From Aptenodytes patagonicus (lineage: Eukaryota > Chordata > Aves > Sphenisciformes > Spheniscidae), in assembly GCF_965638725.1 (NCBI RefSeq), contig NC_134951.1, positions 1,674,001-1,738,000 of the forward strand: DNA of 64,000 nucleotides, given 5' to 3'. Below, one piece after another: positions 57,176 through 64,000 of the stretch. A model generated the notes under the pieces. It worked only from the letters and a program-made list of their open reading frames with translations, was not told the DNA's origin and did not search any database. Position 1 is the stretch's first letter, and every line of letters starts with the position of its first letter. Both the position numbers and the translations under genes were made by a program.

Positions 57176-58536
57176 GCGGCCCCGTCCCGCCCGGAGAGGC
57201 AGCTACCGCGCATGCGCGCCGCGGCTGGAGCGTCCCGGCGTCGCCTAGCAACGCCAACACAGCGCATGCGCATCGCCCCCTCCCCCGCGGCTCCGCGGCT
57301 CCGCGGCTCCGCGGCTCCGCGTCGCCCAGCAACGGCACGACCGCGCGTGCGCGCTGCCCCTTCCCGCTCCCGAGCGGCGCGCGCCACAGGGCGGCCGTTG
57401 GTGCGCGCGCGCGCGCGGGGCGTCCGGCGCCCTGAGGCGGGGGCGGCCGCGGGCCTGGCGCTGAGGGGAAAGAGCGAAAAAGGGGGGTCAAGGGCGACTT
57501 ATTGGTGCTGAAAAACGGCGCCGGGGGCACTGTGAGATATTGCTGGGGTCCCGCGTCCTCTGCGCCGCACTGCTGGTGCTGGCTGGGCCTCCTCTTCTGC
57601 ATTCCTCCTGTGTGGGTCCCATTCGTGGCTTTAGTCCCGGAGAAATGGGGCTGGAGGATGGCGTCGATCCCGAGGCTGTGCATCCCTCACCGGGGCTGGT
57701 AGAGGTGCCCAGCTGGCCACCGCGGGGCACCCAGGCTGGGGGTCTCGGAGCCCTTTGCCCACTGGGGCCATGGCGGGTGCCCTCAGGGGAAGGGGAGCGA
57801 GAGCTGGGGCTGGAGCCGTGGGAGCGCTCCCGAAAGGCTCGTTGGAGGGACGTTCAGAAACAAGGATGAAGCAGGGACCTGGGATGGAGCAGCTGGGGAC
57901 ATGCCAGCCCCCCCAGGGTGGGGACGAGGCACAGAGTGGCCCCAGTGCCTGTACCCACTGCCAGCACTGTCCCTGACACTCTCGTAGCCCTGGAGGTCAC
58001 TGCCCCCCGTTCATGCAATAACTGAAGAGCTCTTGGGGATGTTTTAAGGATGCTACTGTTTTATTCTGATACAGGCTTAGTTTCGCCGCCGAGTTCTCCG
58101 CCAAGGTCTTGTGTTCCTGGGGAGAGCGCTCACGGCTGCTCTTTGGGGTTCTCTGCTGCTGGAGGCTTCCAGAGATGACAGGCGGATCTTTGCTCCATCC
58201 CAGCAGAACACGAGGCGCTTGAGGGCCCCTCTTGTCCTTGGTCCCATGGCTGCACAGGGAACAAACCAGTCTGGGCTCTGCCTTCCCCTCTGGGCAGGAG
58301 GGGGGCAGGCAGACAGCAAGGTCCTGCAGCCACTGGTGGTGCCGGTGGCACGCAAGGGTTGGACATCTGTTGGACGTGCCCCCGGGCTGTCCTTGTCGGG
58401 GGGGTCTGATGTAGTCCAGCAGCTCATGGACCTCCTCGAGCGTCTGGCTGGCCCCAAAACAGACACGTCTCCACATGCACGGTGCAGTTGATGGGGGGCG
58501 GGGGCTGGCAGGACCTCTCCAGATATTTCTGCCAGC

Positions 58537-61500
58537 TCATGGGGCAGACACCAGCGGGACTGAGGGCTGCTTCTGAGCAGGGAAGCCCCAGTCACCTCTC
58601 TCAGTCATCTGCAGGCTGCGCGGGGAGGGCTGCCCAGCGGGTAGTCTCTTCTTGGCCACCCTAGAAAAGAGAAGGGACGTGAGGAGGAACCCCTGGGCTC
58701 CATTTGTCCCCAGGCAGGAAGCCCCGGGGCAGGGAGGCCCCGCAGAGGCCCAGGCTGGAGGCAGAGGTGGCTCCTGGGGTCCAAACGGGGGCTCTGAGCG
58801 AAGGGGCTACGGGGGGTGTGAGCGGCGGGCATCGGGCATCTCCTGGGCATCCCTGGCATTTCATTTCCCCTTGCCCTCCGCAAGCCCCGCAGGACACACC
58901 ACCTCCCCTGGCCTCTTCCACCCATCAGGGTCCTGCGCCTCTCGCTGGCTCTGTGCCGGATCCTGCCTCTCCGCGTGCTGTCCCTCCCAGCAGTCCCCGT
59001 GTGTGCACAGATGTGCACCGGGAAGTTAGCCGGGGCACTTCTTCCCCCCCCGCCCCAGGATCCCCACAGGCCCCGAGTGCCGATCCCCAGGAGAGCCCAG
59101 GAGGGCCCCCTTGCTGGTGGAGGGCGGTGGGGGAGGGAAATGGGGGTGCCTCTCCTAACCGCCGTGACCATCCTCCAAAAAAACCGACACCCTCTGGCCC
59201 CAGGCAGAGGGGGAGCCGAGCAGGTTGATGGGCAGCTGGCTCGGTGCACACAGAAACCATGTGGCTATCTGCTGGAACATCGCCACGGGGGCCAAAGGGA
59301 CCACACCTCGCGGGGAGTCAACAATTTGGTGTCAGTTCCGCTCCTGTTTAACAGCCCATCCAAAGCAAAAATCAACGAGAGGCCGTCACGTCTCTCACCG
59401 TCATCCCAACACTCCCAGACCGCACTGTCTCGTCCTACAGAAACACCCCCTGAACAACACGGCTTCGACGGCTGCACAAGACAGCCCAGTCCCGTCCCCG
59501 CCCTCCCATGCTGTGCTCACCCTGCCCACGCTCCTCCCAGTCCCACCTTTTCCTGCCGGTGCTCCTTACGCCTCCATCGCCATGGCGTGGAAGAGCGCGT
59601 CGACCTTAAACCGGAGATGGAATGGCAGCGTCTGGTCCCCTTCCCCGGCGCCACTGGGTGCCGAGCTCCAGCACGGCTTGGCCCTGACGCTCCTCCGCAC
59701 GCGGGTCTTCAGTTTGGAGCAGGCCTGCCGGATGCGCTGCAGACTGAGCCCCTGCCCCAGGCCCTTGTACCCCACCCAGGGCAGGGGCTCCATCCCAACT
59801 CTCCGCAGACGGTCCAGGGCCTCACGGGAGGGGGGCTGTGCCCATGAGGGCAGGGGCCCCGTGGGGGCCAGGCTGGGGAGAGACTCCCCCTGCCCAGCTG
59901 GCTGCAGGTCTGCGCTGCTGGCATCGCCGCATTGTGTCCGTGTCTGCCTTGCAGGAGGAGCCCTTGCGTCCTGCCTGGCCGGTCTCATGGGTCCCTTTGG
60001 TGTTCCCAGGGCCCTGAGGACGGGGAACAACGCCTGCAAGCTCTCGCTGTTCCCAGAGCTCCCGGGCAGAGGCGCGTTGCACTCCTCGCAGCATCTCTCA
60101 GGGGCTATTTCGGGGAGCCGCTGGGTTATCTCCCACACGTAGAGCGGCTCCCCGCCGATGGCCAGCTCAAAGCCCAGCCCCAGTTCCAGCTGCAGGTCCT
60201 CCTCGTGCACCAGGAGGTCCACGCTGTAGAGGATGGCAGCCAGCACGGGCAGGTCCTGTTCTGCCGCGGTGGGCTCGCTGCGGTGCGGGCAGCTGCCCAT
60301 GAGGCGTCGGCGGCACTGCAGGCAGACGAGGTATTCTTTCCTCACGGCTTTGCACGGGGTTGGAGCGCCGCTACCCTGAGCTGCCTTCAGCTCTCCCAGC
60401 AGGTCGAGGCAGATTTGGGTTATGTCCAGGGACTCCATCAGGGATCTGGCGAGCTCCTCCGTGTTGGTGATGGAAGGCTGGTTCCTGAGGAGCTCCGAGC
60501 TGGTGTCAGCACTGAAATGTCCACCTTGACCCATGTCTCCTGTCTCCCAGGGGAGCTCCCTTGCACAGGCTGCTTCCGCGCCGCAGTTGCTTCCCCACCA
60601 TTCTCCTCCATGGGGCTTTCCCCACCTGTGGGGGGAAATCCCGGCTGGACTGTGGGGGCTGCTGTGGGACAGGACAGAGCCAGCACCCTCTCTCTGGCTT
60701 CTCCCGACCGACTGGGTGATCTCCCAGCTGCCCGCAGCCAGCCCTGCCAGCTCTGGGATGCTCTGGGTCAGGTGGGGTCTTGGGGACATGGGGCAAGCCC
60801 AGCCCAGCAGGACGAGGCGCATAGCGAGGGGCCGGGCGCCTTCCAGCCCGAGGAGAAAAGGGCCAGCCCAGGCCAGGGGCCGAGGACAGAGAGGGGCGCT
60901 GGGGCCACCAGTGGGCTCTGTGGGAGGGGGTACGGTGGGTGTCAGCAGAAGGCATTGCCCTGAAAGCTGCCATCCCTGCAGGGGTTTGCCCTGGCCCTCC
61001 GCAAGCCATCCCCCCCCTTCCCCAGCCCCCCCAACCCCATCCCTTCCTCGGCTTCCTCAGGGCATCAGGGCTGACCCCGGCTCTGCGCCACATCCTGCTC
61101 TCGCCCACCCGCAGCCTCCCCAGGGCGACGGGGCAGGGGGACCCACGAGTTGGCCGCCCCCCCTGCAGGGAAGGGCTCTCCTTACCCTGCCTGCAGGCTC
61201 TCTGCAGACCACTCCGCGCCTTCCCAGGGGATGGAGGCTCCTGAGGGAGGAGGCAGAGGGAGAGTGAGCAAGGGCAGCTGTCGCGGGGGCTCCCAGCTGC
61301 AATGGCGTCTCTCGGCTGGGAGCCGCTGCGGAGCTCTGGGATGGGGCTGCTCACCTATCGGGTCCTTCTTCCTCCTTCTCCTAGAGCTCTTCCTCGCGGA
61401 GGTCCCCTGCCCCCAGAAAGCAAGGCCCGGGTTAGCGCGGGGTGTCTCCCCTCAGCCAGGAGGGCCCCTGCCCAGGAAACCAGGCCCCTGGGAAGGGTAA

Positions 61501-62065
61501 CTGGAGTTACAGGGACAGGAGTGTCCCTGGCCCCAGGCCTGGCACCTGGGCGGAGGTGGCTGCAGAACAGGGGCCTGGCTGGGTGGGCAATGGCCACTCT
61601 TCACTGCTCCGTCCCAAAATGGGGCCCCTCCCGAGCAGCCCGGGGATGGGCTCTGCCCCGGGCTAAGCCCTGCCCAGGGAGTGTTTGGGGCGATGCCAAG
61701 ACGGACACCTACCTTGGCCTTGCTTTTGGGGCACCAGGTCATGCAGATGCCCAGACCCAGTATGGCCAACAAGGTGGGGGTGCAGGGCAGCACGATCACG
61801 CAGAGCCCCCAAACGCTCAGGCTTGAGGTGAAGAACAGCACCGTCAGCTGCCACTCCTCCATCTTGCCCAGGGAGCGCCAGAATCTCCTCCTGAGGTTCT
61901 GCATGATGAGGAGGGGATGTGCAAAGGGGTCAAGTGGGGAGGTCGAGAAACCCGGCGAGATCCCCTGAGGGGAGGAGAGGTTGGGGTGATGCCAAAGCAC
62001 CCCGCTCCTACCTGCTTGTTTGCTTTTCTTCCCATCTCTGATGTGTTTTTCACACTCTTGCCCAT
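58537..62065 (-). CDS. Gene X, full copy after the gap
   Basis: Same seven exons as the unit 3 gene shifted by 13878 bp, with exon 1 at 62012-62065, exon 5 at 59570-60499 and the stop at 58537-58539. I find no difference from the unit 3 copy by eye, down to residue variants such as WCPKSK and VPLVSAP. It is therefore either a very recent duplicate or, more likely, the same gene assembled twice. Confidence 0.65.
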
Positions 62066-63221
62066 CTGCTCGCTTGCTCGCCAGCATGCGCGCAGTCGAA
62101 GTGACTCCTGACCCTCCCCAAAACCCACTGAAATAAGGGCCACGTTTGTGATGCAATGGTGACATTGCGTCGACACACAATGGCTGCCACAGTGACCCAG
62201 GGCTGAGGTGGCGCGGGGAAATGTGAAGCCATTAGCGAGCAGCTGCCCCAGAGCGCCCCTGTGTCAGGGTTTGGGGGGCACCCAGGGCACCCCAGGACAT
62301 AGCCCAGGGCCTGCGGGGGAGCGCGCAGGGAAGGTTCCTCTGGGGCACCCGCCTCCACCCCTAGGCCAGGATGGGCCACTGTGATGGCTACCTGATCAAC
62401 CGGAGATGGAATGGCAGCGTCTGGTCCCCTTCCGCGGCGCCGTTGGGTGCCGAGCTCTAGCCCCGCTTGGCCCCGACGCTCCTCCGCACTTTGGTTTGCA
62501 GTTTGGAGCAGGACTGCCTGTCACGTCCCACCTCCGAGAAGGGGAGAGTGACCAAGATTCGCAAATCCCCTCGGTGTGGATTAGGGTGAGATAACACTCA
62601 AGGTCCGCACATAAACATCGACTTTAATGGACCAAACATTCTGTAAACGTTGACCCTCTCACAATTCCATCCACCTAAGCTCTGCGCTTTTAGGCTGTAT
62701 GAGAAGTTGAAGTAGGCCTTGTGTTACTTAGCAGCTTTAAGAGAACAGAAAGAGTCGGGGGGTGGGGGGGTGGGGAGAGAGAGATGGGGAGATCACCAGC
62801 CCTGGATCCAGCGTCGGACCTGCCGACGGGGGTGTTCGGTGTAGAGAGTGCCCCAGGTGGGTCGTATGCGCCCCTATTTATTAGCCCCAGTCCAAGACTT
62901 CTGGAATCTTCTCTCGCCCCGGTTCCAGGAGTGGCTGAGACACCAGTCAGTCAAGGGAAGTGAGACCAGGCCCCTTCCCGTGGCTGACGTCTGGAGCCTT
63001 CTCTCGGGGCATTGTCTGGGCTCACAGCACAGTCACTTGGGCCTCGTCCCTTACGATGCCCCATCCCTGGAAGTGTTCAAGGTCAGGCTGGACGAGGCTT
63101 TGAGCAACCTGATCTAGTGGATCATGTCCCAGCGCATGGCAGGGGGGTTGGGTTAGACGATCTTCAAAAGTCCCTTCCAACCCAAACCATTCTGTGATGG
63201 CATGGTTCTATGAGAACTCAC

Positions 63222-64000
63222 TGACGACTGTCACAGGCAAAACAAACTCAACTTGGGGAAGATTAATTCCATTTATTGCCAATCAAAAAGTAGGAGAGTA
63301 AGAAACAAAAACAAAAGTAAAAACACCTTTCCCCCTCTCCGTCTTCTTCCCAGGTTCAACTTGGCTCCTCCATTCCCAACTCTTTGACCTCCTCTCCCCC
63401 AAGGGGCAAAGAGGGATGCCCTGGTACCCCACCCAGGGCAGGGGCTCCATCCCAACTCTCCCCCTGTGCCCATGAGGGCGGGGGCCCCGTGGGGGCCAGG
63501 CTGGGGAGAGACTCCCCCTGCCCAGCTGGCTGCAGGTCTGCACTGCTGGCATCGCCGCATTGTGTCCACGTCTGCCTTGCAGGAGGAGCCCTTGCGTCCT
63601 GCCTGGCCGGTCTCATGGGTCCCTTCGGTGTTCCCAGGGCCCTGAGGACGGGGAACAACGCCTGCAAGCTCTCGCTGTTCCCAGAGCTCCCGGGCAGAGG
63701 CGCGTTGCACTCCTCGCAGCATCTCTCAGGGGCTATTTCGGGGAGCCGCTGGGTTATCTCCCACACGTAGAGCGGCTCCCCGCCGATGGCCAGCTCAAAG
63801 CCCAGCCCCAGTTCCAGCTGCAGGTCCTCCTCATGCACCAGGAGGTCCACGCTGTAGAGGATGGCGGCCAGCACGGGCAGGTCCTGTTCTGCCGCGGTGG
63901 GCTCGCTGCGGTGCGGGCAGCTGCCCATGAGGCGTCGGCGGCACTGCAGGCAGACGAGGTATTCTTTCCTCACGGCTTTGCACGGGGTTGGAGCGCCGCT
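63222..64000 (-). pseudogene. Gene X partial copy at the window edge
   Basis: A-rich insert followed by the body of exon 5, running off the window. It matches 39622-40390 and 49340-50110. Unlike the version at 49.34-50.1 kb its frame is open (205 codons from the insert to the edge), which supports the view that the indels near the gap are errors. Confidence 0.65.

Larger units (their letters stand above)
56036..64000. repeat. Repeat of unit 3 after the gap (probable false duplicate)
   Basis: Corresponds to 42152-50120 at an offset of 13878-13879 bp. Beyond about 56.5 kb it is nearly base-identical to unit 3, including the unit 3-specific variants. It includes a DRC1 exon 1 copy (57021-57175), X-boxes (57240-57252 and 57321-57333), a full gene X and the start of a truncated copy at the window edge. 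Confidence 0.9.

Overview
The window is vertebrate and almost certainly avian nuclear DNA from a GC-rich chromosome. It carries several CR1 LINE fragments of bird type, an ERVL-like LTR element with a typical bird LTR, and an intron-rich ciliary gene, DRC1. No species can be named from the sequence alone.

Layout. 1-2.9 kb: intergenic sequence with an imperfect inverted repeat and no recognisable gene. 2.9-12.2 kb: a minus-strand CR1 LINE split by a young, complete-looking ERVL-type element (3501-10933) with 545-bp LTRs and a 5-bp target duplication. 12.2-14.35 kb: an inverted, diverged piece of the amplified block found further right. 14.67-27.02 kb: DRC1 (dynein regulatory complex subunit 1), minus strand. 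Twelve exons can be placed; the C-terminal exons are not found. Its CpG-island promoter has two X-box (RFX) motifs and NRF1-type sites.

25.86-64 kb: a tandem amplification. Each unit begins with a copy of DRC1 intron 1, exon 1 and promoter, followed by all or part of an unrecognised gene, here called gene X. Gene X is on the minus strand. A full copy has seven exons whose splice phases all close, giving about 454 residues: a short N-terminus, a double hydrophobic membrane segment, a basic stretch, and a long exon with two CxxC pairs. Full copies lie at 34.94-38.47 and 44.66-48.19 kb, with a third at 58.54-62.07 kb. Copies lacking the two membrane-segment exons lie at 28.13-31.72 and about 39.83-41.62 kb. 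In these, a DRC1 promoter and exon 1 copy sits immediately upstream, and its splice phase fits the downstream gene X exons.

Assembly caution. A 100-N gap lies at 51546-51645. The sequence after it (51646-64000) repeats 37.76-50.1 kb, including variants that otherwise distinguish neighbouring units, and both sides of the gap are rich in one-base indels. The most likely reading is two contig ends (or two haplotypes) that overlap by about 13.8 kb and were not merged. The last 12.4 kb may therefore add no new genes. What remains is still a real-looking 6.6-9.7 kb tandem amplification that has copied a ciliary-gene promoter together with an undescribed membrane-protein gene.
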